Positions 24,988-34,437 of a DNA stretch of 64,000 bases are shown here, piece after piece (position 1 is the stretch's first letter; each line of letters opens with the position of its first letter). The position numbers and the translations under genes are program-made. The notes below the pieces were generated by a model. The model was not told the origin of the DNA. It saw only the letters and a list, made by a program, of their open reading frames with translations, and did not search any database. Origin of the DNA: Sporosarcina sp. NCCP-2716 (GTDB lineage Bacteria > Bacillota > Bacilli > Bacillales_A > Planococcaceae); NCBI RefSeq assembly GCF_023707985.1, contig NZ_BRCF01000008.1, positions 1-64,000 on the forward strand, written 5' to 3'.

Positions 24988-25196
24988 GTGAAGACACAGG
25001 AGAGGATTCTGGTGACGAGCTCACCACGGATTCTTTCCTTTTTATTTGCAAAAAAACCGGTCTCGCTTTGGAGGACATGGAGATCATGACGATCGGCATG
25101 TGCCTGGACTACGCAGATGAGTATTACGAGCAGCACGATCCGGATAAGCCGAAACGGGCGAAAAAAGCGACGCAGAAAGACTTTGACGAGTTTTGA
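24984..25196 (+). CDS. gpT extension read by -1 frameshift from gpG
   Basis: This open frame has no start codon of its own. A -1 slip on the A9 run leads into ISEDTGEDSGDEL... for 70 codons, ending TGA at 25194, 19 bp before the tape measure start. It includes the conserved late block KTGLALEDMEIMTIGMCLDY and a basic tail. Total gpGT is about 185 aa. The arrangement, length and position match gpG/gpGT of siphoviruses. Confidence 0.85.
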   Translation: MSEDTGEDSGDELTTDSFLFICKKTGLALEDMEIMTIGMCLDYADEYYEQHDPDKPKRAKKATQKDFDEF

Positions 25197-25214
25197 CGGA
25201 AAGGGTGAGGATGA

Positions 25215-28200
25215 ATGGCTAGTCGTATCAAGGGAATTACAATTGAACTGGATGGCGACACGAAGGGACTAGACAAGGCCTTATCCGACGTCAACAGTCG
25301 GTCAAGTCAGCTGCAGAAAGAATTGCGGGACGTCAACCGGCTTCTGAAATTCAATCCGGGGAATGCCGAGCTGATTGCTCAAAAACAAAAGTTGCTGGCT
25401 GAACAAGTTGAGAATACGCGTGAAAAATTGAAGCGGCTCCAGGCGGCCCAGGCGGACGTGGACCGGCAATTTGCAGAAGGCAAAATCAATGAAGAACAGT
25501 ACCGGGCGTTCCAGCGTGAATTGACGGAGACGGAATCCAAGCTGAAACACCTTGAAGGACAGCTTGCTCAGACGCAATCCAAGTTTACCGAGTTTGGAGA
25601 AAAGGCAACAGCAGCTGGCGAAAAGATGAAAAAAGTCGGCGGCCACATGACATCAGCAGGCAAGGAACTGACGACAAAGGTCACTCTTCCACTCGTTGGT
25701 CTTGCGGCGGCGGCTGTAAAAGTCGGTACCTCTTTTGAACAAAGTATGTCCAATGTGGCAGCCATTTCAGGGGCCACTGGCAAGGATTTTCAGCTGCTTG
25801 AAAGCAAGGCAAGGGAAATGGGCGCGACGACCAACAAAAGCGCCACAGAAGCCGCAGACGCGATGTCCTACATGGCACTTGCCGGCTGGGACACGCAGCA
25901 GATCATCGGCGGAATCGAACCGATTCTGAAATTATCCGCTGCCGGTAATATCGACCTTGCTCGTACTTCCGATCTGGTCACGGACTCCATGGCAGCCATG
26001 CAGCTCCAAGTAAGCGATCTACCGGGGTTCCTGGATATGGTGGCCCGTGCATCGCAGAAGTCCAACACCGACATCGACAAGCTGATGGAAGCCTTCCTGG
26101 TTGCGGGCGGTACCATGGCGTCGTTCAATGTGCCTCTTGAAGAATCTACCGCGGTGCTTGGCATACTAGCAAACCGAGGGTTCAAAGGTGCTGAAGCAGG
26201 AACGGCGATGAACGCCATCTTTACCAACCTCACAAGCGGTCTAGGGAATTCCGGAAAGGCAATGAAGGAACTCGGTATCTCTGCCTTTGATTCGAATGGT
26301 AAGTTCAAAGGACTTGAAGCCGTCCTGATGGAAGTCAAAAATAAGACTGAGGACATGACTGATAAGCAAAAAGCACAGTACATTTCCATGATTGCCGGTA
26401 AAGAGCACTTGAAGTCGTTTAACGCCATCCTCGCTGGTCTTGGCGATGAATATGGTGATCTAAAAGGTGAAGTCTCGAACGCCTCCGGTGCTTTGCAAGA
26501 AATGTATGAAGTCATGACCGATAATCTGAAAGGCCGGTGGGATGAATTCACGTCTGCGATGGAAGAGGCGGGGATTTCTATCTTCAAAAATCTGCAGCCG
26601 GCACTTGAAAGTTTGCTCGGTTTCCTGCAGAACCTCACCGACATGTTCAATAATCTATCTCCGAAAGTACAAAATACAATTGTTATTTTAGCCGGTATCG
26701 CGGCAGCTATCGGACCGATCCTTGTCGTAGTCGGTACGTTGATCGGTGCTGCCGGATCCCTTCTCATAGCCTTCGGCACCATTAGCAGTGCGATCGGTGT
26801 CGTCACGACCGGCGTGGCCGCGGCTACTCCGGCAGTCGGCGCTCTTGCATCCATCTTTGCATTTATTACAGGACCGATCGGATTGGCTATTGCGGCCATT
26901 GTCGGAATTGGTATCGCCATGGTCGCAGCCTATGCAAAATTCGAAGGCTTCCGGGAAGTCGTGCAAAATGTCTTCTCTGCCGTGAAGTCGGCAATCATGA
27001 CGGCGCTCGATGCGGTAGTCGCCTTTATCCAGGAGAAACTGGCGTATATCCAGCAATTCTGGACAGAGAACGGGGCGCAAATCAAAGAAGCAGCCATGAA
27101 TGTATGGAATGGCATCTTGGCGTTCATACAGTATGTCATGCCGGCCATTGAGCAGGTCATCTCCCTTGTGTGGATGGCCATCCAGATAGTCGTCATGTCC
27201 ATCTGGGAGAACATCAAAGGTGTCATCAGCGGGGCGCTGGATATCATTCTTGGACTGGTCCAGACGTTTGGGGCATTGTTCACCGGTAACTGGTCTGGTG
27301 TCTGGGACGGAGTCAAGCTGCTCTTCAGCGGGGCAGTTGAATTCTTGTGGAACCTCGTCCAGCTTATGCTCTGGGGCAAGCTGTTGAAAGGTGTCGCCGT
27401 CTTTGCGGGGACATTCCGGACAGCGGTCACCGGTATGTGGACGGCCATCAAGGGAGCGTTCACGTCGTCCATTAATGCGATCAAAACGTTCTTCACTGCC
27501 GGCTTTGATGCCATGAAGGCAAGCGGAACGACGATCATGAATGCGATCAAGACAGTCATTTCGACAGTGTGGGCAGCCATTAAGACGGTGTTCTCCGTGA
27601 CGGTCAATGCGGTCAAATCCCTCTTCACCAATGGATTCAACGCCATCAAATCGGCTGGCCAGTCCATCATGAATGGGCTAAAGAACGTCATTTCGACCGT
27701 TTGGAATGCTATCAAATCGGTTTTCGTCAGCACCATCAACGCAGTGAAGAATACAGTGGTTTCCGGATTCAACTTGATTCGAAGCACTATTTCTTCCGTG
27801 ATGAACGGTATTCGGTCTGTCATTTCCTCCATCTGGAATGGCATCCTTTCTACAATCAGCGGCGTGGTCAATAGTATCAAGTCGGCCGTCAGTTCCGGCT
27901 TTTCCGGTGTCGCCAGTGCGATCCGTACCAAGATGGCCGAAGCGGTCCGGACGGTCGCCACAAAGATGACTGAAATGCTTGGCAAAGTAACCGGTGCAGC
28001 TGGCAAGTTCCTGAGTGCCGGTAAGGATCTGATTCGTGGGTTGATCAATGGTATCAAACAGATGGGCGCACAGGCCGTTGCGGCGATTACCGGCGTAGTG
28101 GACAGTGTGGTCAACAAGGCCAAGTCCTTGCTCGGCATCAAGTCGCCGTCCCGTGTGTTCAAGGCGATCGGTGAGTTTACCGTCGAGGGATTGGCCGTCG

Positions 28201-29633
28201 GTATTGCCAGCACGCAGAGCAAAGCAAATGATGCCATCAACGGCGTGCTGCAGGCGTTGAATAAGACTGCAAAGGATAACGCCAAGGAAGTCACCAAGAT
28301 TGCCACGGACGCCGAGAAACAGCGTACGGCCGTCCAGAAGGAATATGCCCAGAAGCGCGCCGAGCTGGCGAAGAAGACAGACGAGTCGGCCATCGCGGCT
28401 ATCAAGAAGACGAAGAATAAGAAAGGCCAGATCATCGTCACCGGTACGCAGAAGGCGCAGAAGATCCGTTCCGACGCATCTGCCAAGTTGATTAAGCTGC
28501 AGGAAGATGAGCATAAGAAACTGTCGTCCATCAATAACAAGGCGTCGTCTGACATGCAGAAAAAGGAGGCGGAGTTGGCCAAGTCTCGTCTTGAAACCGT
28601 GAAGAGTTTCGTCGAGGAGAAGAAATCCGTTGAGCAGCTATCCCTGATCGATGAAGTCAACATTTGGCGTCGGTCCATCTCCTTCTTTGCTGACGGCACT
28701 AAGGAGAAAATCGAAGCCCAGAAAAACTACAAGAATGCGATTGAGGCGGTCAATAAGGAAATCACGTCCATCAATAAAGAGTACGAAGACGAGATGCAGA
28801 AGATCAATGAGAACCTTATCAAAGGCATCGATGACGTCAGCAAGGCGTACCAGGACGCGGAGGACAAGCGCACGCAGTCCCTTCAGTCGTTCGCGGGTAT
28901 ATTCGATTCATTCTCCTGGGAAGTCGAAAAGTCCGGTGAAGAGCTGACGCAGAATCTGCAGTCGCAGGTTGAAGGCTTCAAGACGTGGCAGGTGGAAATT
29001 GAAAAGCTAGCATCGAAGGCTGTGGATGATGGTCTGATTGCCGAACTGCGTGAGATGGGGCCGAAAGCCTTGCCGCAGTTGCTGGCGCTGAACGCCCTCA
29101 CGGATGAGCAGCTGACAGCCTACTCGGATTTGTATCGAGAAAAGATGGCACTCGCTCGTCAGCAGGCGCAAGGTGAGTTGATCGGTATGAAAGCCGATAC
29201 CGAGAACCAGATTGCCGAGATGCGGAAAGCGGCCAATGAGAAACTCGGCGCGCTGCAGGCGGACTGGGCAGCCCGTGTGAAGGCCATCACGAAGAAGACA
29301 GATGATGAGTTTAAAACGCTCACCGGCATCGGTAAGCAGGCGGGGCAGAACCTCCTGGACGGTCTGGCGAGTATGGAGTCCAGTCTTGTCGCGAAAGCCC
29401 AGTCGATCGCTGCAGCCGTCAACGCAGCCCTGCAGAGTACCCTTGGCGGATCTGCGAACATCAGCATCCCGACTGTTCCGCAAGCCCGGAGCTTGAGCTC
29501 GAATGGCGTCACGAACAACACGACGAATAACAGCCCGACTGTCGTCAACAACTACTACCAGCCAGTCGACCGACCGTCCGAGTTGGCCCGCAAGCAGACG
29601 CAGACCATGCGAGACCTGGCTGCCCAATGGTGA
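25215..29633 (+). CDS. Tape measure protein
   Basis: 1472 aa, the largest protein of the prophage, setting tail length. Residues 1-150 are coiled coil. About 165-370 match the phage minor tail/TP901 domain (FEQSMSNVAAISGATG, NKSATEAADAMSYMALAGW). Hydrophobic segments at about 490-575 may insert into the host membrane. Four 44-residue Trp-containing repeats lie at about 738-913, followed by long coiled coils to about 1400 and an Asn/Thr-rich end. ATG behind AAAGGGTGAGG. Confidence 0.95.
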   Translation: MASRIKGITIELDGDTKGLDKALSDVNSRSSQLQKELRDVNRLLKFNPGNAELIAQKQKLLAEQVENTREKLKRLQAAQADVDRQFAEGKINEEQYRAFQRELTETESKLKHLEGQLAQTQSKFTEFGEKATAAGEKMKKVGGHMTSAGKELTTKVTLPLVGLAAAAVKVGTSFEQSMSNVAAISGATGKDFQLLESKAREMGATTNKSATEAADAMSYMALAGWDTQQIIGGIEPILKLSAAGNIDLARTSDLVTDSMAAMQLQVSDLPGFLDMVARASQKSNTDIDKLMEAFLVAGGTMASFNVPLEESTAVLGILANRGFKGAEAGTAMNAIFTNLTSGLGNSGKAMKELGISAFDSNGKFKGLEAVLMEVKNKTEDMTDKQKAQYISMIAGKEHLKSFNAILAGLGDEYGDLKGEVSNASGALQEMYEVMTDNLKGRWDEFTSAMEEAGISIFKNLQPALESLLGFLQNLTDMFNNLSPKVQNTIVILAGIAAAIGPILVVVGTLIGAAGSLLIAFGTISSAIGVVTTGVAAATPAVGALASIFAFITGPIGLAIAAIVGIGIAMVAAYAKFEGFREVVQNVFSAVKSAIMTALDAVVAFIQEKLAYIQQFWTENGAQIKEAAMNVWNGILAFIQYVMPAIEQVISLVWMAIQIVVMSIWENIKGVISGALDIILGLVQTFGALFTGNWSGVWDGVKLLFSGAVEFLWNLVQLMLWGKLLKGVAVFAGTFRTAVTGMWTAIKGAFTSSINAIKTFFTAGFDAMKASGTTIMNAIKTVISTVWAAIKTVFSVTVNAVKSLFTNGFNAIKSAGQSIMNGLKNVISTVWNAIKSVFVSTINAVKNTVVSGFNLIRSTISSVMNGIRSVISSIWNGILSTISGVVNSIKSAVSSGFSGVASAIRTKMAEAVRTVATKMTEMLGKVTGAAGKFLSAGKDLIRGLINGIKQMGAQAVAAITGVVDSVVNKAKSLLGIKSPSRVFKAIGEFTVEGLAVGIASTQSKANDAINGVLQALNKTAKDNAKEVTKIATDAEKQRTAVQKEYAQKRAELAKKTDESAIAAIKKTKNKKGQIIVTGTQKAQKIRSDASAKLIKLQEDEHKKLSSINNKASSDMQKKEAELAKSRLETVKSFVEEKKSVEQLSLIDEVNIWRRSISFFADGTKEKIEAQKNYKNAIEAVNKEITSINKEYEDEMQKINENLIKGIDDVSKAYQDAEDKRTQSLQSFAGIFDSFSWEVEKSGEELTQNLQSQVEGFKTWQVEIEKLASKAVDDGLIAELREMGPKALPQLLALNALTDEQLTAYSDLYREKMALARQQAQGELIGMKADTENQIAEMRKAANEKLGALQADWAARVKAITKKTDDEFKTLTGIGKQAGQNLLDGLASMESSLVAKAQSIAAAVNAALQSTLGGSANISIPTVPQARSLSSNGVTNNTTNNSPTVVNNYYQPVDRPSELARKQTQTMRDLAAQW
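27426..27953 (+). repeat. Four 132-bp repeats in the tape measure gene
   Basis: In-frame units of 44 codons start at residues 738, 782, 826 and 870. Each begins with V/I-S-T-V-W-x-A-I-K and contains F/W landmarks at the same places. The fourth diverges toward its end. Confidence 0.7.
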
Positions 29634-29646
29634 GTGAGGTGAAAAC

Positions 29647-30516
29647 GTGAGAATAGCAACCTATACAAATGCACGAGGCGACTCCCTGACATTCCGTCCG
29701 GGGTCGCCTTTTACGTTGTCCGACGTACAGGGCCTAGGCGACGTAGACGCGACAGTCCAGCTGCAGCAGGCGCCCTACCAGGACGGCGGCAGCTACATCG
29801 ACAGTCTACTGTCCCCGCGAGCGATCAGCTTCCGAGTATGGATAGACGGCACGGACGACTCGGACATTTCCCGGAAGAGGTCGCAGCTGTCGGCTCTATT
29901 TAATCCGAAGTTAGGACCCGGCGTCTTCCGGTACCAGTATGGTGACCAAGTCAGGCAAATCGCCGCAGTCGCCGAGCATGTCCCGTCATTCCCCACAGGC
30001 TTCGACAGCAGAGGGAGACGGCATCAGGTGGCTGTGGTCGACTTGCTCTGTCCGGACCCCTACTGGCGGAGTCTAACCGTGACGGAGGAGCCGATGGCCG
30101 CGTTCGTCGAACTGTTCGATTTTCCGTCTGATCATTGGGAAGTCGGAGCGGACGGAGATCTGTATTTCGAAATGGGCATCGAGGGACATACCCGGACCTT
30201 TATGAATAACGGGGATGCTGAAATGCCGATCAAGATCACCATCCGCGGCCCGGCCGTCAATCCGAAGCTGACTAACCTAACGACCGGAGAGTTCATCCGG
30301 ATACGGCGCACGCTTACCGCTTCAGACGTTTTGGTCATCGACACGGAAGACAGCAGCGTCCAGCTGAATGGAGAGGATGCCTTCCCGTGGATCGATCTGT
30401 CTTCAGCATTCTGGAAGCTAGCGATCGGCTCGAATGACGTGCAATATACGGCGGATGCCGGGCAGGAAAACGCCACGCTTACGATCGAGTGGCAGGAAAG
30501 ATACAACGCAGTATAG
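29647..30516 (+). CDS. Distal tail protein (Dit, SipH_tail family)
   Basis: 289 aa from GTG 29647. The N-terminal ring domain (TFRPGSPFTLSDVQGLG, DGGSYIDSLLSPRAISFRVWIDGT) and a C-terminal galectin-like domain (about 145-289) fit Dit proteins, which form the hub at the tail tip. It follows the tape measure gene, the standard position. Confidence 0.88.
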   Translation: MRIATYTNARGDSLTFRPGSPFTLSDVQGLGDVDATVQLQQAPYQDGGSYIDSLLSPRAISFRVWIDGTDDSDISRKRSQLSALFNPKLGPGVFRYQYGDQVRQIAAVAEHVPSFPTGFDSRGRRHQVAVVDLLCPDPYWRSLTVTEEPMAAFVELFDFPSDHWEVGADGDLYFEMGIEGHTRTFMNNGDAEMPIKITIRGPAVNPKLTNLTTGEFIRIRRTLTASDVLVIDTEDSSVQLNGEDAFPWIDLSSAFWKLAIGSNDVQYTADAGQENATLTIEWQERYNAV

Positions 30517-30527
30517 GAGGCGATACC

Positions 30528-32825
30528 GTGGCAGAACGCTATTTATTTTTCAACAGCACGCTGAATGACCGGAGACGATACCAGGCGTCCGACATGGCTG
30601 ACTACTGGGAGTCCTTTTTATCCTCCGGGCTGGTTCATGAAAATGGACAGCCGCAGTTGGCCGTTAATGCAAACGGCCTGAATCGAAATGTGACGATCCC
30701 AGTCGGCCGCGCTGTCATGCAAGGCCACCTGTATATCAATGATGCTGATCTGCATAAGCGCATTAGCGATCCGGATTCTTTACTTGATCGGATCGACCGG
30801 GTGATTCTGCGCTATGACAACGCATTGGAAACTAGAAGTATTAAATCATTCGTATTAGAAGGGGATGCCTCCCCGAGCCCCGAGCCACCCGCATTGACCC
30901 GAGAAGGGGATGTCTACGAGATTTCCCTAGCTCAAATCCGCGTGGTGGCCGGGAAGTCGTTTATTGAGCAGTCGGACATTCTGGATGAACGCCTAGATGA
31001 ATCTGTTTGTGGCTTGGCGTCCTCGCTCGTCAGCGTCCCCACGGATATATTTTTCAAGGAATGGAATGATTGGTTTTCTGCAATCAAAGACAGCACGTAC
31101 GTAACGACTGGGGAATTCAAGAAGTCGGAGAGGGCGCTACAGAAGGAAGTATCCAACTTGAATCTGCAAATGGAAGCAGCACAGCGCATTAAGAGTGGTT
31201 TGACGTTCGGCACGGACTTTGATACGTCGTTCGGCATGGACATCGATTTCACGCGTTCCATCACGACCACTGTACTGGAACCTGGACAGACAAATTTGCA
31301 TGTTGAAATCGCAGAAGGGTTTGACGTCGGTCAAGAGGTGTCCATCTATGATGATGTGCATCTGGAAAGACGGACGATCGTGGAAATCCGGAATCAAAAT
31401 CTCATCATTGACCGGCCGTTGACGCACTCATACAAGGTGGAAACCAACGTCGCTCGTAGCATGGCGGTCGTTGACAAATTCAGTAAGTCGCTCAAGTTCG
31501 GTGTGTGGGGTGTTTACGAGCCGGCAAGCTTTGAGTCGAAATTTTCTACATTAGGAAACGTCATAAAATCTAATGTAACCGACCGCCCGTTCGAAATTGC
31601 GAACGGAAAGATGATGTGCATGGGTCGCAGAGATGCAACGAACATGTCTATACACACCAAGTCTATTGACCAAGATAATGAGGCTCCTTGGAAAGAAGTT
31701 TTTGCTCGACCGACATCCAACGACGTAAACTGTCGTTTCGTATTTTTGCCCTATAAGAAATCAGTTATCTCCTTTACGAGAACTGGTATCACGGACATCA
31801 TCGTTCATGAAATAGGGGTAGATGGAAACCTTACCGTTCTGGCAAATCTACGCACTACCTATGCTATATTCTCTTTGAAAGTGTTGGAAAAAGACGGTGT
31901 GTTTTATATTTTTACATGCTTGGGAAACCAGAACTACGACGCACGCCAGACGTTCATGTATAAGATCACCTATGACGAAATGAAGCAGACCAATGGGGCA
32001 AACACATTGCTGGCGACCCCCGAGAATATCCTGACGTCCCAGACATTAGCCCAGGTATTAAATGCCGGTTTCTGTGGCGACACAATCTTTGTTCAGGTCG
32101 GGGGTAGGTTCTTCTTTAGAAAAACCAGTGGTGTATGGGAAGAGATTGTTGGCGTGGCTGCTGCTCGTCAACGTGTTGTAGGGACAGGCATTTTCGGAGA
32201 TAAAGTGTATGTGCTATTGGAAAAGGACACAAGTCCGTTCGATTTGTACTCCTGCTACATCCAACCAAACGGCTTCAAATCCATTCCGAAACTAGTCGCG
32301 GAAACTGAAAAAGGGTTTGCCATCGAGCAAGTCCAAAGCACAGTGGATTTGCTAGGGAATTGCAGATTTTACTACTCTCGCGGGAACAACTCTGTGTTCC
32401 AGCGCTATATAATAGTGAACCCGGCTACGGATACCATCTCAGAAAGTTTGCTCAATCCGCTTGACTCCCGTCTTTATTACCATTCAAGCGACCGGATGGA
32501 AATGAAAACGCCAGTCCGCATAGAACTCACCACCCTCAAAGGCAGTTGGATTTACGGGAAAGGCAAACCGTTGACCGAGAACGATATCCGTTTCCGGTTC
32601 AAAGAAACGAATGAAGCAGTCGCGTGGATCGAGCATTCCAATTCTGTGTCTGTGACTGCGGGTAAGTTCGGACCGTATCCGATGGACGTCACGTCTGTTC
32701 CGGGTGAAAGCCAGCTCGTTGGTCACGACGTTATGACAAAGCACCCAGAACTCATGCTGACGATGACCCGGCCGTCTGTTGATACGGATGCAGAGGTTAC
32801 AAAAATATTAGGAGGTGTCGAGTGA
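30528..32825 (+). CDS. Large tail tip/fibre protein
   Basis: 765 aa from GTG 30528, 7 bp after TAGGAGG; an upstream in-frame ATG at 30489 lies inside dit. Residues 1-200 match an N-terminal domain seen in baseplate or fibre proteins (YLFFNSTLNDRRRYQASDM, RVILRYDN). A coiled coil at about 195-215 precedes a long strand-rich region with repeated FGDKVYVLLEK-type blades that could form a propeller. Probably a host-recognition protein. The middle is more AT-rich than flanking tail genes, suggesting exchange. Confidence 0.75.
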   Translation: MAERYLFFNSTLNDRRRYQASDMADYWESFLSSGLVHENGQPQLAVNANGLNRNVTIPVGRAVMQGHLYINDADLHKRISDPDSLLDRIDRVILRYDNALETRSIKSFVLEGDASPSPEPPALTREGDVYEISLAQIRVVAGKSFIEQSDILDERLDESVCGLASSLVSVPTDIFFKEWNDWFSAIKDSTYVTTGEFKKSERALQKEVSNLNLQMEAAQRIKSGLTFGTDFDTSFGMDIDFTRSITTTVLEPGQTNLHVEIAEGFDVGQEVSIYDDVHLERRTIVEIRNQNLIIDRPLTHSYKVETNVARSMAVVDKFSKSLKFGVWGVYEPASFESKFSTLGNVIKSNVTDRPFEIANGKMMCMGRRDATNMSIHTKSIDQDNEAPWKEVFARPTSNDVNCRFVFLPYKKSVISFTRTGITDIIVHEIGVDGNLTVLANLRTTYAIFSLKVLEKDGVFYIFTCLGNQNYDARQTFMYKITYDEMKQTNGANTLLATPENILTSQTLAQVLNAGFCGDTIFVQVGGRFFFRKTSGVWEEIVGVAAARQRVVGTGIFGDKVYVLLEKDTSPFDLYSCYIQPNGFKSIPKLVAETEKGFAIEQVQSTVDLLGNCRFYYSRGNNSVFQRYIIVNPATDTISESLLNPLDSRLYYHSSDRMEMKTPVRIELTTLKGSWIYGKGKPLTENDIRFRFKETNEAVAWIEHSNSVSVTAGKFGPYPMDVTSVPGESQLVGHDVMTKHPELMLTMTRPSVDTDAEVTKILGGVE

Positions 32826-33028
32826 TGCCCGTGCAGTATATAGACATCAATAATTCTCAAGTTGAATTTGTGAATGGAGAGAAGGATCCAGCCAAGAAAG
32901 CGGAAGCTCTCGAAGCAGAAAACGCGGATCTCTGGTTCCAGACCATGTCATTGGAAAGCAAGATGGATGAAGAAACAGCAGCAATCTGGTTCGAACTTAT
33001 GAAAGGTGGAATGGAAGATGTGGTATGA
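32825..33028 (+). CDS. XkdW-like small tail protein
   Basis: 67 aa from ATG 32825, overlapping the fibre gene stop, with AGGAGGTG upstream. Sequence QYIDINNSQVEFVNGEKDPAKKAEALEAENADLWFQTM recalls the small proteins (XkdW type) placed between fibre and XkdX genes. It ends 11 bp after the XkdX-like start. Confidence 0.65.
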   Translation: MPVQYIDINNSQVEFVNGEKDPAKKAEALEAENADLWFQTMSLESKMDEETAAIWFELMKGGMEDVV

Positions 33029-33155
33029 ACGAATCAAACGGTTTTATGATGCAGACTTGTGGACGCTGGACATGGTAGCGGAGGGCGTACGCTGCCGGAA
33101 GATTACCGAACAGGAATTCAAGACCATTACCGGCCAAGATTACGCGGCAGTCTGA
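33018..33155 (+). CDS. XkdX-family protein
   Basis: 45 aa, ATG at 33018 inside the 3' end of the previous gene, TGA at 33153. The sequence WYERIKRFYDADLW, DMVAEGVR and KITEQEFKTITGQDY is the XkdX signature. Family members are about 45-50 aa and sit after fibre genes in PBSX-like and related phages; function unknown. Confidence 0.9.
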   Translation: MWYERIKRFYDADLWTLDMVAEGVRCRKITEQEFKTITGQDYAAV

Positions 33156-33177
33156 CACCCATTGAGGTGTATTTTTT
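33155..33177 (+). terminator. Weak terminator after the XkdX-like gene
   Basis: ACACC (33155-33159) with GGTGT (33166-33170), then A and six T. The stem is short. Confidence 0.5.
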
Positions 33178-33199
33178 ATGCCAGAAATGAGGTGATCCA

Positions 33200-34360
33200 A
33201 TGGCGAACATGCCACTCCGCATCATGACAGACGACTTCCAACTGCTGGACGAAATCACGCAATACGGCTCCCTGCAGCTGGTCCGATCCTGGACCGGTAT
33301 CGGTTCAATCGAACTCCGAATAAACCGGTATCTGAAAGGAGCCGACAAGCTGCAGCGCGGTCATATCATCTTCCCACAGGCCCATCTGAACAAAGCCTTC
33401 CAGATTCGGCATAAGGAAATCGAACTCGACGAAAACGGCAAGGCCACGGAAAACTGGATCATCCGTGCGCCGGCGCTGAAGTCTTGGTTTAGCGATCGGC
33501 TCACCATCCCGCCTGCAGGTAAGTCGCATGACAGCATCAAGGCGGATGCCGAGTCCGTCATGTACCATTACGCTGACACACAGGCTATCCACACAGCTGA
33601 CCCATCAGATTCCCTGCCGGTCATTGCCGGCGTCAGCCAGCAACGCGGGGAAGTAGTAGACTGGCAATCCCGTTACAGAGATCTGGCCGAGGAGATGGCA
33701 GCCATCGGACAACTGTCCGGCCTTGGTTGGAATATCGGCATTGACTACGACGCGCAGGCTTTCCGCTTTGACGTGCTGCTGGGGAGGGATCTGACTGCCG
33801 GCCAGTCCGTCAATCCTCCTGCCATCTTCAGCACGGAATTTGGCACGCTTCAGAGCCTTTCTTATATGGAATCCGATCTCGACTTCAAAAACGTCGCTGT
33901 CGTGGCCGGCCAGGGTGAGGGCGTCGATCGCCGGATCGTCACAGTAGGCGACCTGACCGCGACCGGATTAGACCGCCGAGTGCTGTTTGTGGATGCCCGG
34001 GACGTTGCCGAGGAGACAGAAGACGAGACACCGGTTCCGCGTCCCGTAGCCGACATTATTCGGGATCTCGAAAACCGGGGGGTGCAGAAACTGGCCGAGC
34101 ATCAGCAGGAAATCTTCCTGGAAGGCCAGGCGCTGCCGGTCTCCCGTCTGGTGTACGGTAAGGACTACGACCTGGGCGACCTGGTCACGTTGCAAAACAA
34201 AGAATGGGGCGTCACGATGGATGCGCGCATCACGGAGATCAAGGAAATCTATGAGCCGGGCAAGACGGGGATTGAGCTGATGTTCGACAATAGCCGGCCG
34301 ACGCTCGTCTCGAAGATTAAGCAGGAGTTGGCTGGGGTGAGGAATGAGATTGTGAGGTAG
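33200..34360 (+). CDS. Gp37-like siphovirus tail protein
   Basis: 386 aa. Resembles the ReqiPepy6 Gp37-like family of tail-associated proteins: N-terminal strand-rich region (RIMTDDFQLLDEITQYGSLQLVRSW), central GQLSGLGWNIGIDYD, C-terminal GKDYDLGDLVTLQNKEWGV. Members are thought to act at the tail tip like Tal. Unusually it comes after the fibre and XkdX genes rather than right after dit. ATG behind GAGGTG. Confidence 0.8.
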   Translation: MANMPLRIMTDDFQLLDEITQYGSLQLVRSWTGIGSIELRINRYLKGADKLQRGHIIFPQAHLNKAFQIRHKEIELDENGKATENWIIRAPALKSWFSDRLTIPPAGKSHDSIKADAESVMYHYADTQAIHTADPSDSLPVIAGVSQQRGEVVDWQSRYRDLAEEMAAIGQLSGLGWNIGIDYDAQAFRFDVLLGRDLTAGQSVNPPAIFSTEFGTLQSLSYMESDLDFKNVAVVAGQGEGVDRRIVTVGDLTATGLDRRVLFVDARDVAEETEDETPVPRPVADIIRDLENRGVQKLAEHQQEIFLEGQALPVSRLVYGKDYDLGDLVTLQNKEWGVTMDARITEIKEIYEPGKTGIELMFDNSRPTLVSKIKQELAGVRNEIVR

Positions 34361-34437
34361 ATTTTGAATTAATGGTAGATTTATGAAGGTATTTCCCGTA
34401 ATATAGCGAATTAGAGAGTATGCGGGAGGTACTTACT

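Noticed and set aside
25868..26920. Open frame of 350 codons on the - strand
   Set aside because: Shadow of the tape measure gene; Ala/Ser/Pro-rich with no binding site.
26930..28699. Open frame of 589 codons on the - strand
   Set aside because: It lies entirely inside the tape measure gene, has repetitive low-complexity content mirroring its repeats, and no ribosome binding site.
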